The notes below the pieces were generated by a model. It searched no databases, had not been told where the DNA came from, and worked only from the letters and a program-made list of their open reading frames with translations. Position numbers and translations under genes: made by a program. A stretch of 64,000 nucleotides of DNA from CAZHTS01 sp964535315 (GTDB lineage: Bacteria > Chloroflexota > Anaerolineae > Anaerolineales > Anaerolineaceae): the NCBI GenBank assembly GCA_964535315.1, contig CAZHTS010000001.1, forward strand, positions 99,196-163,195, read 5' to 3'. The stretch's first letter is position 1. Each line of letters begins with the position of its first letter. Below are positions 25,694-33,610 of the stretch, in pieces.

Positions 25694-27493
25694 CTACTTG
25701 GGTTGCAGGTTGGTCAACACCAGCAACGGTGTCTGATTGTAGATCGGGGCCGAATAAGGCGGGCCTGGGGCATAGGGGTCTTCCTGGCTCGGCCAGCCGC
25801 TGAAGCGAGTGGTATTGTATTCATACCAATCCGGGCCGGGGAAGAGCGGCAGAGCCGGGGCGTCGTTGACAAAGATCATCTGGATCTGATCCATGATCTC
25901 TTTCTGTTTGGCCGGGTCCGAAGTCTTGACAAACTCATCCAGCAGCTTATCGGCTTCGTCGTTGACGTAGCGGTTCCAGTTCTCACCTGCGGTCTGTCCC
26001 ACCGGCAGAACGGTTTTCTTGCTCATCTGGCCGCGATAGAAGTTGTAGGGGGTGGCGCCGCCGGTCGACCAACCAATGGTCCACTGGTACTCACCCTTGA
26101 AAACGGTCTCTTGCCAGCCGTTCTGCTCGGGGGTCTCGAGGGTGATCTCGATCCCCAGGTCCTTCATGTTCTGGGCGACGATCTGGCAGGCCGAAATCCA
26201 GTCGGTCCAACCGTTGACCGCCAGCAGGGTGTATTTCATCGGCTTGCCGTCCGGGCCCACACGAATGCCGCCCGGTCCGCGCTTCAAACCGGCCTCGTCC
26301 AGCATCTGGTTGGCTTTTTCGACGTTATACATGGCCCAGGTGCCGGCCTCAACCGCTTTGGGGTTCTTCCAGGCCTTGTACTGGTCGGACAGGCCGGTGG
26401 CATCCAGCGGCGGGACGTAGTCGTACATGGCTACGTTGACCACCATCTTGCGGTCGATGCCCATGCTGACCGCCTTGCGCACTTCGGGATTGTCGAAGGG
26501 CTTGAGCGAGGGATTGATGTAGATCATCACCGAATCGCCGCCAACAAAGTAATAGTGGAAGTTCTCCGGGTCCTTGGAAACGTAAGTCTTATCGGCGTCG
26601 GGGACAAAGTTACCCGCCCAATCCAGTTCGCCGTTGACCAGCGCCAGGTTGGCCTGGTCGTTGCCGGGGTAGGCCGGGAAACGCAGCCCCTGGAAGGTTG
26701 GCTTGCCTTCCTGCCAGTAGTGCGGGTTTTTCTCGACGATGTAAATCTGTCCATCGAATTTGGTCACCTCGGTAAAGGGACCGGTAGCCACCGGGTTCTC
26801 ATTGGTGAAGGTGATCGGGTCGGCGATATCCTTCCAGATATGTTCTGGAACGATCGACTGGTTGGCCAGCACGTACAGGGTCGAGGTGTTGACCACCTTG
26901 AACTTGAACTCGACGGTGTAATCGTCCAGCGCCTTCCAGCTTTCCAGTTCATCGCTCAAGACGGTGCCCAGGCCGGTGATTAAGGCAGGGGTCTTTTTCA
27001 CCAGGTCACAGGTAAAAACAACGTCTTTGGCGGTAAACGGTTTGCCATCCGACCACTGGACACCCTGGCGCAGTTTAAAGGTCAACACAGTGTTGTCCGC
27101 GCTCCAGGTGTATTCGGTCGCCAGCCAGGGCACGAGCTTCGAGCTAGCTTTGTTGTAGATCATCAACGGCTCGTACATGATCGTGTTGGACGTCATGCGC
27201 GTATCCGGCGAGAAGGGGTTAAAGTTACGCACCCAGGTGGACTGCTGTTCGACGTTCATGGTCAGGTAGAGCGGTTCCTTGGCCGCCGGGGCGGCGGCCG
27301 GAGCGCTGGTAGCGGGCGCCTCACTGGGCGCCGCGGCGGGCGGCGTGGTAGGCGCAGCGGCAGCCGGGGCGGTCGCCGGAACATCGCTCGGAACGACTGG
27401 CGCCGGGACTGGCGTGGCCCCGCCACAGGCGCTCATAAGCAGGCTGAACACAGCCATTATTGCCCCAAGGGCAAAAAGCCTTCTGGTCCTCAT
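25694..27493 (-). CDS. Family-5 extracellular solute-binding lipoprotein (peptide/oligosaccharide type)
   Basis: 599 residues. The signal peptide ends in the lipobox MSAC with the lipidated Cys at residue 23. An Ala/Pro/Thr linker runs to about residue 70, then comes a large DppA/OppA-type SBP_bac_5 domain. Motifs such as TFKLRQGVQWSDGKPFTAKDV (near 150) are typical. The family binds peptides, and in several thermophiles and marine bacteria cello- or chito-oligosaccharides. The presence of a GlcNAc-type kinase in the operon favours a sugar-containing ligand here. AGGAGA precedes the ATG. Confidence 0.93.
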   Translation of the reverse strand: MRTRRLFALGAIMAVFSLLMSACGGATPVPAPVVPSDVPATAPAAAAPTTPPAAAPSEAPATSAPAAAPAAKEPLYLTMNVEQQSTWVRNFNPFSPDTRMTSNTIMYEPLMIYNKASSKLVPWLATEYTWSADNTVLTFKLRQGVQWSDGKPFTAKDVVFTCDLVKKTPALITGLGTVLSDELESWKALDDYTVEFKFKVVNTSTLYVLANQSIVPEHIWKDIADPITFTNENPVATGPFTEVTKFDGQIYIVEKNPHYWQEGKPTFQGLRFPAYPGNDQANLALVNGELDWAGNFVPDADKTYVSKDPENFHYYFVGGDSVMIYINPSLKPFDNPEVRKAVSMGIDRKMVVNVAMYDYVPPLDATGLSDQYKAWKNPKAVEAGTWAMYNVEKANQMLDEAGLKRGPGGIRVGPDGKPMKYTLLAVNGWTDWISACQIVAQNMKDLGIEITLETPEQNGWQETVFKGEYQWTIGWSTGGATPYNFYRGQMSKKTVLPVGQTAGENWNRYVNDEADKLLDEFVKTSDPAKQKEIMDQIQMIFVNDAPALPLFPGPDWYEYNTTRFSGWPSQEDPYAPGPPYSAPIYNQTPLLVLTNLQPK

Positions 27494-27576
27494 CTATTTT
27501 CTCCTGTACAGAATGGTTGGGAATGGTGAAATGGAATGGGTTTTGAAAAGGGTACTCGTCTGGTGAAAGGCCTCCT

Positions 27577-28608
27577 TTACGGCAGATCGGGCTGACAGCC
27601 GCACGAGCGGCGAATGATCATCTCCGTGGGGAGCAGCGTCAGCGCATCGGCCTGCCCGGTTTGCAGCAATTTGAGCAATTGTTGTACCGCCTCGTACCCC
27701 ACCTGCTCGGTCGGAGCACGCACGGTGGTCAGCGGCGGGTTGAGATAAGCCGACAACATTTGATCGTCGAAACCCACCACGGCCACGTCTTCAGGAACGC
27801 GCCGTGCGGCGGCGCGTAACACTTCCAAAACACCAATCACGGCTTCATCATCACCGGGGAAGATGGCGTCAAAATGGATACCGGCAGCCAACAAAGAGCG
27901 GGTCGAAGCAGCCGCCACAGTACGGTCGAATTCGCCCGGCGCCAGCAAGTCGGGATCAAAGGGGATGCCGTGCGCCGCCAACGCCTCGCGGTAACCCAGT
28001 TCACGCCAGCGCGAATCTTCCTGTCCGGCCGGCCCGCTGAGAAAAGCGATACGCCGGCAGCCATGCACACCGATCAGATGATCGACCAGGCGAAAGGCGG
28101 CCGCCTTATTCTCGACCGTAACACACGGGATATCCATTTTCTCGGGCGGCGTCTGGTGGATCAACACCAGCGGGGTGCCCGCCTCATAACAATGCCGCAG
28201 CGCCGGTTCGCTCAAACTGGCCGCAAAAACCAGCAGCCCATCTGCGTTCTGGGCCGCCAGGGTGCGCGGCAATTCATCTTGCGGCCCGGCCTGGCCGGCG
28301 CTGGCCACCAACAGACCATAGCCCGCCTGGCGGGTGGCATTCTCGATCCCTCGCAGTAACGGGGCAAAGAAATCGCCGCTGATGTCTTCCAGCACCAGGC
28401 CGATGGTGTTGTTCTTGCGCGTCGCCAGATTTCGGGCGGCGGCCTGAGGGGCGTATTTCAGTTCAGCCATGACGGCCTGAACGCGCGCCACCGTTTCAGG
28501 CGCCACCAGTTCCGGAGTGTTGAGCACCCGGCTGACCGTGGCCGTGGAAATGCCGGCACGTTTGGCCACGTCAAAAATTGTTACGGAAGGGGGTTTGCGT
28601 TGAGTCAT
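27577..28608 (-). CDS. LacI-family transcriptional repressor
   Basis: 343 residues. The DNA-binding HTH is at residues 8-28 (TIFDVAKRAGISTATVSRVLN), the hinge near 48-60 and a periplasmic-binding-protein-like effector domain after that, ending in RRSCGC. It is the first gene of the minus-strand operon and its own promoter region holds a tandem LacI-type operator, so it should repress itself and the transport and catabolic genes behind it until an effector sugar is present. No clear Shine-Dalgarno precedes the ATG. Confidence 0.94.
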   Translation of the reverse strand: MTQRKPPSVTIFDVAKRAGISTATVSRVLNTPELVAPETVARVQAVMAELKYAPQAAARNLATRKNNTIGLVLEDISGDFFAPLLRGIENATRQAGYGLLVASAGQAGPQDELPRTLAAQNADGLLVFAASLSEPALRHCYEAGTPLVLIHQTPPEKMDIPCVTVENKAAAFRLVDHLIGVHGCRRIAFLSGPAGQEDSRWRELGYREALAAHGIPFDPDLLAPGEFDRTVAAASTRSLLAAGIHFDAIFPGDDEAVIGVLEVLRAAARRVPEDVAVVGFDDQMLSAYLNPPLTTVRAPTEQVGYEAVQQLLKLLQTGQADALTLLPTEMIIRRSCGCQPDLP

Positions 28609-28630
28609 GGTATCAATTTAATGAAAGAAA

Positions 28631-28657
28631 TGTAAGCGCTTACTGAAAGCGCTTACA
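28631..28657. promoter_or_regulatory. Tandem LacI-type operator
   Basis: TGTAAGCGCTT at 28631-28641 and AAGCGCTTACA at 28647-28657 are inverted 11-bp arms around five bases. Each side contains the AAGCGCTT core palindrome typical of LacI-family sites, so two sites 13 bases apart overlap. The block ends on the -10 box of the lacI promoter and covers the transcription start. Confidence 0.9.
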
Positions 28658-28685
28658 TTATCAAACAAAACACAAGAAAAGTCAA
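28657..28685 (-). promoter_or_regulatory. Sigma-70-type promoter of the LacI-headed operon
   Basis: On the minus strand TTGACT (28685-28680) and GATAAT (28662-28657) are separated by 17 bases. The operator begins at the last base of the -10 box, so a bound repressor would block transcription start. Confidence 0.8.
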
Positions 28686-28699
28686 GTACTAATTTTTGT

Positions 28700-29167
28700 T
28701 CAGGCACGCACCGGCAGATACAGATCCAGTTCAAGCACCTCCGGGTTAATCTCGCCCTGTGGGTCCATATTCAACGCTTCTTCGAGCCACTGGTGCGTGG
28801 CTGCCTGGTAGGCGCTCTCTTCACGCCAGGCCACCAGTCGTTGCCAGGTGCGCCCGATGTCCACCAGCCGGGTGCGCGTCACCGCATACAGACCGCCCGA
28901 AAAAGCCTTGATACCGATCTCGCCCTCAGCCACTACGTCCGGCTCAACGGTCACCCACTGTTCGTAGCCGTAATTCGGGCTGCCGGGGGTCGGGTCGGGA
29001 TTGTTGAAGCCGAAGAAACGATGTGGCTTTTCCAGCAATCCTTTTTCGTGAGCAAATTCGAGCAGCTTCTGCCAGGCAATCGGCTCGGGCTCCGCCCCAA
29101 AGCCATACGCAACTGCCACACGGGCCGGTTCAAGCGGTACGATCCGCACTTGCAATTGATCATCCAT
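28700..29167 (-). CDS. GyrI-like effector-binding-domain protein
   Basis: 155 residues. The fold pattern fits the GyrI-like/AraC effector-binding domain as a stand-alone protein: YGYEQWVTV near residue 75 and IKAFSGGLYAVTR near residue 95. Such proteins bind or hydrolyse small hydrophobic compounds. Two palindromes (29192-29203 and 29224-29242) lie between it and the DUF1152 gene. It ends 15 bases before the lacI promoter and shares that strand, but the strong promoter downstream suggests separate control. Confidence 0.8.
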   Translation of the reverse strand: MDDQLQVRIVPLEPARVAVAYGFGAEPEPIAWQKLLEFAHEKGLLEKPHRFFGFNNPDPTPGSPNYGYEQWVTVEPDVVAEGEIGIKAFSGGLYAVTRTRLVDIGRTWQRLVAWREESAYQAATHQWLEEALNMDPQGEINPEVLELDLYLPVRA

Positions 29168-29191
29168 TTTGTTCCACTCCAGTGAATAGAT

Positions 29192-29203
29192 TGACGATCG
29201 TCA
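29192..29203. promoter_or_regulatory. 12-bp perfect palindrome upstream of the GyrI-like gene
   Basis: TGACGATCGTCA is its own reverse complement and lies 25 bases before the GyrI-like start codon. It shares the TGAC half-site ends with the larger palindrome next to it. It may be a second operator. Confidence 0.4.
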
Positions 29204-29223
29204 TCCTTATCGTACGGCAAAAC

Positions 29224-29242
29224 ACTGACATCTTATGTCAGT
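29224..29242. promoter_or_regulatory. ACTGACAT/ATGTCAGT inverted repeat, probable operator
   Basis: Two perfect 8-bp arms (29224-29231 and 29235-29242) are separated by three bases, 57 bases upstream of the GyrI-like start codon. The symmetry and size suit a dimeric HTH regulator. The WYL regulator 1 kb away is the nearest candidate. Confidence 0.6.
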
Positions 29243-29288
29243 ATCCCCGGCCACAACCTGTTTCAAAAGCTCCACCCTCGCACACGAA

Positions 29289-30239
29289 TCACAAAGGCAC
29301 ATGGCTCTCGGGTCTGCGCTCGACATGCCGGCCAAATTCCAATACCCGATCCAGCGCATCGCGGAACGTATAGGTGCCTTGCAACTGCGGCAGGAACAGA
29401 TTACGCCGCACCACGACCTCAAAATCAAAAAACCAGTAGAGCGCCATCAGCGGTGATATCCACAACTGGCTGTCCCGAGTTTTGTCGGTCAGGTGATAAT
29501 CGCCATAATTACCGCACACCGCCGAAATGATCGAAGAATTGATCACGCTCGGCTCGTGGAACGGCTTCTCCTGAACATACAATACGGCGCTTTCAAAAGC
29601 CTGATACGAAGGCATGGCGGGCACAAGCGAACAGGCCCCCAGAAAGCCACCCTCTTTGGTAATGGCGGCGATATTCTCAAATACGTGCGTATACGTGACA
29701 TTCTGTTCGGCGCCCAACCCGGTACAGGCAATAAAACGCCGTTTCACCGTCGACAGGGAATTAACGGCAAACAACGAGACGGCGTCCTCTACCAGCGTGC
29801 CTTTTTGCCACTCATCCCCGCGCATCAGGCTATCCACACCGCCGTCCACCAACAAGATACCGTCGATGGATAGATGCTCGGCCAGCACATGATAATTCTC
29901 CGTTAACGGGAACACCCCGGTTTTCTGGAAACACCACACCGCCACGTCCTGACCCAGCCCCACCTTGAACCATTCCGCCAGATACAGTTCAGGAAAATAG
30001 GGGTAGATTTGTGACGGGTCGTAATTCACCCCCACCAGTGTCGGCGTCAGGCGCAGGCCGTGTCGCACGCTTTCGATATCGGCAAAACTCAAATTGGCCA
30101 GATGCACGTTTTGCCCGCGCTTTTTGAGTTCGAAGTAGATGGGCAAACCACAGAAAATATCAAACCCACCGCCAGCCCCAGCAATGAGCAGGTTCTGGCA
30201 TTGAGACAACTCGTCGAGAATGGGGATGTTAAATTTCAT
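29289..30239 (-). CDS. DUF1152-family protein
   Basis: 316 residues. The N-terminal glycine-rich loop LLIAGAGGGFDIFCG (residues 17-31) followed by a Rossmann-like pattern is the hallmark of DUF1152, a family without a settled function. A LLVDGGVDSLMRGDE segment near residue 130 may hold metal- or nucleotide-binding acidic residues. The start at 30239 follows GAAGGAG. The frame is open to 30554 but that stretch overlaps the divergent regulator. It is transcribed divergently from the WYL regulator across a 42-base gap with a shared palindrome, which suggests control by that regulator. Confidence 0.85.
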   Translation of the reverse strand: MKFNIPILDELSQCQNLLIAGAGGGFDIFCGLPIYFELKKRGQNVHLANLSFADIESVRHGLRLTPTLVGVNYDPSQIYPYFPELYLAEWFKVGLGQDVAVWCFQKTGVFPLTENYHVLAEHLSIDGILLVDGGVDSLMRGDEWQKGTLVEDAVSLFAVNSLSTVKRRFIACTGLGAEQNVTYTHVFENIAAITKEGGFLGACSLVPAMPSYQAFESAVLYVQEKPFHEPSVINSSIISAVCGNYGDYHLTDKTRDSQLWISPLMALYWFFDFEVVVRRNLFLPQLQGTYTFRDALDRVLEFGRHVERRPESHVPL

Positions 30240-30258
30240 AGCCAATCTCCTTCTAAAA

Positions 30259-30275
30259 ATATTATGCCATAATAT
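30259..30275. promoter_or_regulatory. 17-bp inverted repeat over divergent -10 regions
   Basis: ATATTAT and ATAATAT arms flank GCC. On each strand the repeat contains CATAAT, a plausible -10 box (plus strand 30268-30273, eight bases before the WYL ATG). A regulator bound here would affect both divergent genes. Confidence 0.55.
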
Positions 30276-30281
30276 ACACGT

Positions 30282-31268
30282 ATGCGCGCCGATCGTTTGC
30301 TTTCTTTGCTCATGTTGCTCCAGAATCGCGGGCAATTGACCGCCGCCGAACTGGCCGCCGAACTGGGTGTCTCCACTCGCACCATCTATCGCGACGTGGA
30401 AGCATTGTGCGCCGCCGGCGTGCCGCTCTACACCGGGCACGGGCCGGGCGGCGGCATCGGCCTGATCGACTCGTACCGCACCAACCTGACCGGCATGACC
30501 AGCAACGAGGTGCGCGCCCTGTTCATGCTCTCGATCCCCAGCCCGCTCGAACAACTGGGCGTCAGCCAGGAACTTAAAGCCGCCCTGCTCAAGCTCTCGG
30601 CAGGGTTAAGCGCCAGCCAGCGCCAGATCGAAGCCTGGACGCGCCAGCGCATCCATATCGACTCCGCCTGGTGGTTCCAGGCCGACGAGCCCGTCCCCTA
30701 TCTGGCCAACGTGCAACAGGCCGTCTGGCAAGATCGCCGGCTGCGGGTCGTCTACCGCCTGATCTTTGGTGGCGAGATCGAACGAGTGATCGAGCCCTAC
30801 GGATTGGTGGCCAAGGCCGGGGTATGGTATCTGGTCTACGCCGCACAGGGTACGGTGCGCGCCCTGCGCATCGCCGGCCTGTTACAGGCGCAGGTGCTGG
30901 ACGAAACATTTGCACGCCCCGAGGATTTCGATCTGGCCGCATTCTGGGAAGAATGGCGCAACGAATACGAAAGCCAGCGCAACGCCTACCGGGTCAGGTT
31001 GCGCGTGGCGCCCGAGTTATGCTCTGAACTGCCGCGCTTTTTCGGCGAAGCTTTGCGCACCCAGATCGAACAAATTGAAGGCGACGAACACAACTGGCGC
31101 ACTTTGGAACTGCCTTTCGAGTCATTCTACAGCGCTCGCGGCTGGCTGCTCTCCTTTGGCAACGCGGTCGAGGTGTTGGAACCCCAACCGCTGCGCCTCT
31201 CGCTGATCGACTTTGCCCGCCAGATAATTCAATTCTATCAGGGCAAAACAGAAGTCCGCGGGGAATAA
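30282..31268 (+). CDS. HTH/WYL-domain transcriptional regulator (YafY-like)
   Basis: 328 residues. An N-terminal winged HTH (residues 1-60, LTAAELAAELGVSTRTIYRDVEAL) is followed by the GHGPGGGI turn and, at about 140-210, a WYL domain (RVVYRLIFGGEIERVIEPYGLV, VWYLVY). A WCX-type C-terminal domain follows. WYL domains sense ligands, in some systems single-stranded DNA or small molecules. The -10 box ends eight bases upstream of the ATG and no Shine-Dalgarno is present, so the mRNA is probably leaderless. It is divergent from the DUF1152 gene. Confidence 0.92.
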   Translation: MRADRLLSLLMLLQNRGQLTAAELAAELGVSTRTIYRDVEALCAAGVPLYTGHGPGGGIGLIDSYRTNLTGMTSNEVRALFMLSIPSPLEQLGVSQELKAALLKLSAGLSASQRQIEAWTRQRIHIDSAWWFQADEPVPYLANVQQAVWQDRRLRVVYRLIFGGEIERVIEPYGLVAKAGVWYLVYAAQGTVRALRIAGLLQAQVLDETFARPEDFDLAAFWEEWRNEYESQRNAYRVRLRVAPELCSELPRFFGEALRTQIEQIEGDEHNWRTLELPFESFYSARGWLLSFGNAVEVLEPQPLRLSLIDFARQIIQFYQGKTEVRGE

Positions 31269-31277
31269 CCAAATCTA

Positions 31278-31306
31278 TTGACTTTTCCGGTCATCAGTAG
31301 CTTAAT
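31278..31306 (+). promoter_or_regulatory. Possible promoter for the LVIVD lipoprotein gene
   Basis: TTGACT at 31278-31283, 17 bases, then CTTAAT. The -10 match is only fair. It lies in the 144-base gap after the WYL gene. Confidence 0.35.
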
Positions 31307-31412
31307 GGAATCAAGTCACGTGCCGTCTTTCAACTTGCACCTCACCTGACGCGCCACAGCCCCATCGCAACGGGTGTAAGCGCCATGTTTATCAAACGAA
31401 AGGCAGGGCAAT

Positions 31413-33533
31413 ATGAAACGCACGCCCCCTATTTTCCGGCGCATCCACTGGATCATCCTGTTTTTACTGCTTACCTTAAGCTGCCAGCTTCCCGGGCAAA
31501 CCAGAAACCCCACCACAACCGTTCCCTTCGCACAGCCGCCCACCCAGTCCGCGCCGGCAGCCACCCGCCCACCGACGAACCTGGACACCCCCCAACCCGA
31601 CCAGAACACGCCACCATCTTTGCCGCCCGCCGGCAGCAACAGCGCCCACCTCGAACTGCTCGGCCAGATCGGCGGCAACACTTACGCCGTGGCCGTTCAG
31701 CAAGATGTGGTCTACCTGGGTGTCGGCCCGCGTCTCGTCAGCCTGGACCTGACCCATCCCACCCCAGGTAAAGATAACAAAACCGCCGCCCCTGTTGTGC
31801 TCGGTCAGAGCAAAGTGCTCCCCGGCGTGCTGCGCAGCGTTCTGGTGCGCGACCGCTATGCCTATGTCGCCGCCGGCAAGGGCCATCTACAAATCCTCGA
31901 TATCACCGATCCCACCCGGCCCGCCCAGGTCAGCGCCATCGATGCTTACCAGTACGCCATGTCCCTCGCCCTGGACGGCAACCGTCTGTACGTCGCCGAC
32001 AATGCCCAGGGATTATGGATCGCCGACGTATCCGATCCGCTGCATCCCCGCCCGCTGGGTGAGTTGCGCCTGAACCAGGCCGCCGCCGCCCTGACCGTAT
32101 CCGGCTCCTACGTTTACCTGATCGAAATGGGCGGCGGTTTAAGCATCATCGACGCCAGCGCCCCCCAACAACCGATCCTCGCCGGCAGACTGCCCCTGCC
32201 ACAGATGAGCGCCGGCGTCATTGTCGACGGCAAATACGCCTTTATCGCCGCCGGAATGGAGGGACTGTGGGTCGTCGATATCTCCAATCCATCCGCACCC
32301 AAAAAGATTGCCGCCCTGCCTGCCGGTTGGAGCGACGGCATCCTGCTTAACGACCGCACCCTGTACCTCACCGATAACCTGCAGGGGCTGTTGGCCGTCG
32401 ATATATCCACCCCCGCCCACCCCACCCAGATCGGCGCCCTGCCGCTCAAACTCTTCAGCCAGCAGGTGCCCGGCCAGCGCCAGTTGGATTCCTACAATGG
32501 CCGGTTGTTAATCGCCAACCAGAACCAGGGCCTGCTGGTGGTAGACATCCGCAACCCCAAAAAGATGCGCCTGGAACAGATCTACGACGCCCCCACCAGT
32601 GGGGCCGCCTTCGATGCCGTGCTTTCGGGCTCTCAGGCCTGCGTTACCCGTGACTTTCTCGGCCTGAGCGTTGTCCAGATCGCCAATCCGGCCAACCCGG
32701 TCGAACTGGGCGCCCAGCGCAGCTTCCTCTACGGCGCCCCAGTTCGCACCCCCTGGAAACTGGCCGCCGCCGGCCAATACGTCTACCAGGCCGATGCCAA
32801 CCGTGGCCTGCGCATTCTCGACATCGCCAGACCAGAAACGCCGGAGGAAATCGCCTCCCTCGATAAACCCTCCACGCTAAGCTACATTCTGCTGTCCGGC
32901 AACCTGGCCTGGGTCGCCAGCAACGAACATAATCCCCCGTCAGGCGATCCCAAAGCGTTACGCAGCCTGCGCGTCGTCGATATCAGCGATCCACGCCAGC
33001 CGCAGCAAATCGGTCTGCTCAAAACCGAAAGCAACACTCACAGCCTGGCCATCAAGGGCAATTACCTCTACTACCCTGACGCCAACGAGATCAAAGAACT
33101 CAGTGAAGGCAAAAGCGCCGCATTACACGTCATCGACATCACCAACCCGGCCAACCCACTGGAAATCGGCAGCGCCGATACCACCGATGTCTGCCCCAGC
33201 GCCACCAGCATCGTCATCGCCGGCGACCACGCCTATGTCGGCGACCAGCAGAAAGGGCTGTGTATTTTTGACATCAGCGCCCCTGCCGCCCCGCGTCTGG
33301 TGGGTCACCTTGAGGATCCTATGATGATCATGGATCTCGAACGAGCCGGCGACCGGCTGTTCGTAGCCGGTTACAGCCACGTTTCGGTATTGGATATCAG
33401 CCAGGCGGATGCGCCGCAGGTCGAAGATCGCTTCGTCACCCCCGGCCTGGCGTGGGGCGTCACCGCCGGCGAAGATCTCGTTTACGTGGCCGATATGGAT
33501 GGTGGGCTGCTCATCCTTAAATATCGTCGCTAA
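31413..33533 (+). CDS. LVIVD-repeat beta-propeller lipoprotein
   Basis: 706 residues. The signal peptide ends in LTLSC with the lipid Cys at residue 24, followed by a Thr/Pro linker to about residue 70. The rest consists of many 40-45-residue repeats ending in the LVIVD-like pattern (LQILDITDPTRP, LWIADVSDPLHP, LWVVDISNPSAP and others), which fold as beta-propeller blades. Such surface proteins probably bind other macromolecules, but no partner or enzyme activity is known. It stands alone, with a terminator downstream that is shared with the convergent slyD. Confidence 0.9.
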   Translation: MKRTPPIFRRIHWIILFLLLTLSCQLPGQTRNPTTTVPFAQPPTQSAPAATRPPTNLDTPQPDQNTPPSLPPAGSNSAHLELLGQIGGNTYAVAVQQDVVYLGVGPRLVSLDLTHPTPGKDNKTAAPVVLGQSKVLPGVLRSVLVRDRYAYVAAGKGHLQILDITDPTRPAQVSAIDAYQYAMSLALDGNRLYVADNAQGLWIADVSDPLHPRPLGELRLNQAAAALTVSGSYVYLIEMGGGLSIIDASAPQQPILAGRLPLPQMSAGVIVDGKYAFIAAGMEGLWVVDISNPSAPKKIAALPAGWSDGILLNDRTLYLTDNLQGLLAVDISTPAHPTQIGALPLKLFSQQVPGQRQLDSYNGRLLIANQNQGLLVVDIRNPKKMRLEQIYDAPTSGAAFDAVLSGSQACVTRDFLGLSVVQIANPANPVELGAQRSFLYGAPVRTPWKLAAAGQYVYQADANRGLRILDIARPETPEEIASLDKPSTLSYILLSGNLAWVASNEHNPPSGDPKALRSLRVVDISDPRQPQQIGLLKTESNTHSLAIKGNYLYYPDANEIKELSEGKSAALHVIDITNPANPLEIGSADTTDVCPSATSIVIAGDHAYVGDQQKGLCIFDISAPAAPRLVGHLEDPMMIMDLERAGDRLFVAGYSHVSVLDISQADAPQVEDRFVTPGLAWGVTAGEDLVYVADMDGGLLILKYRR

Positions 33534-33556
33534 TCTCATAACTTTGCGACGAAAAA

Positions 33557-33591
33557 AACACCGGAGGCAACCCAACGTCGCCTCCGGTGTT
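33557..33591. terminator. Bidirectional terminator between the LVIVD gene and slyD
   Basis: Arms 33557-33568 and 33580-33591 form a perfect 12-bp stem with an 11-base loop. On the minus strand it is followed by seven T, a strong terminator for slyD. On the plus strand it ends the LVIVD gene. Confidence 0.85.
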
Positions 33592-33610
33592 ATCTCAACC
33601 AATCCCGGTT

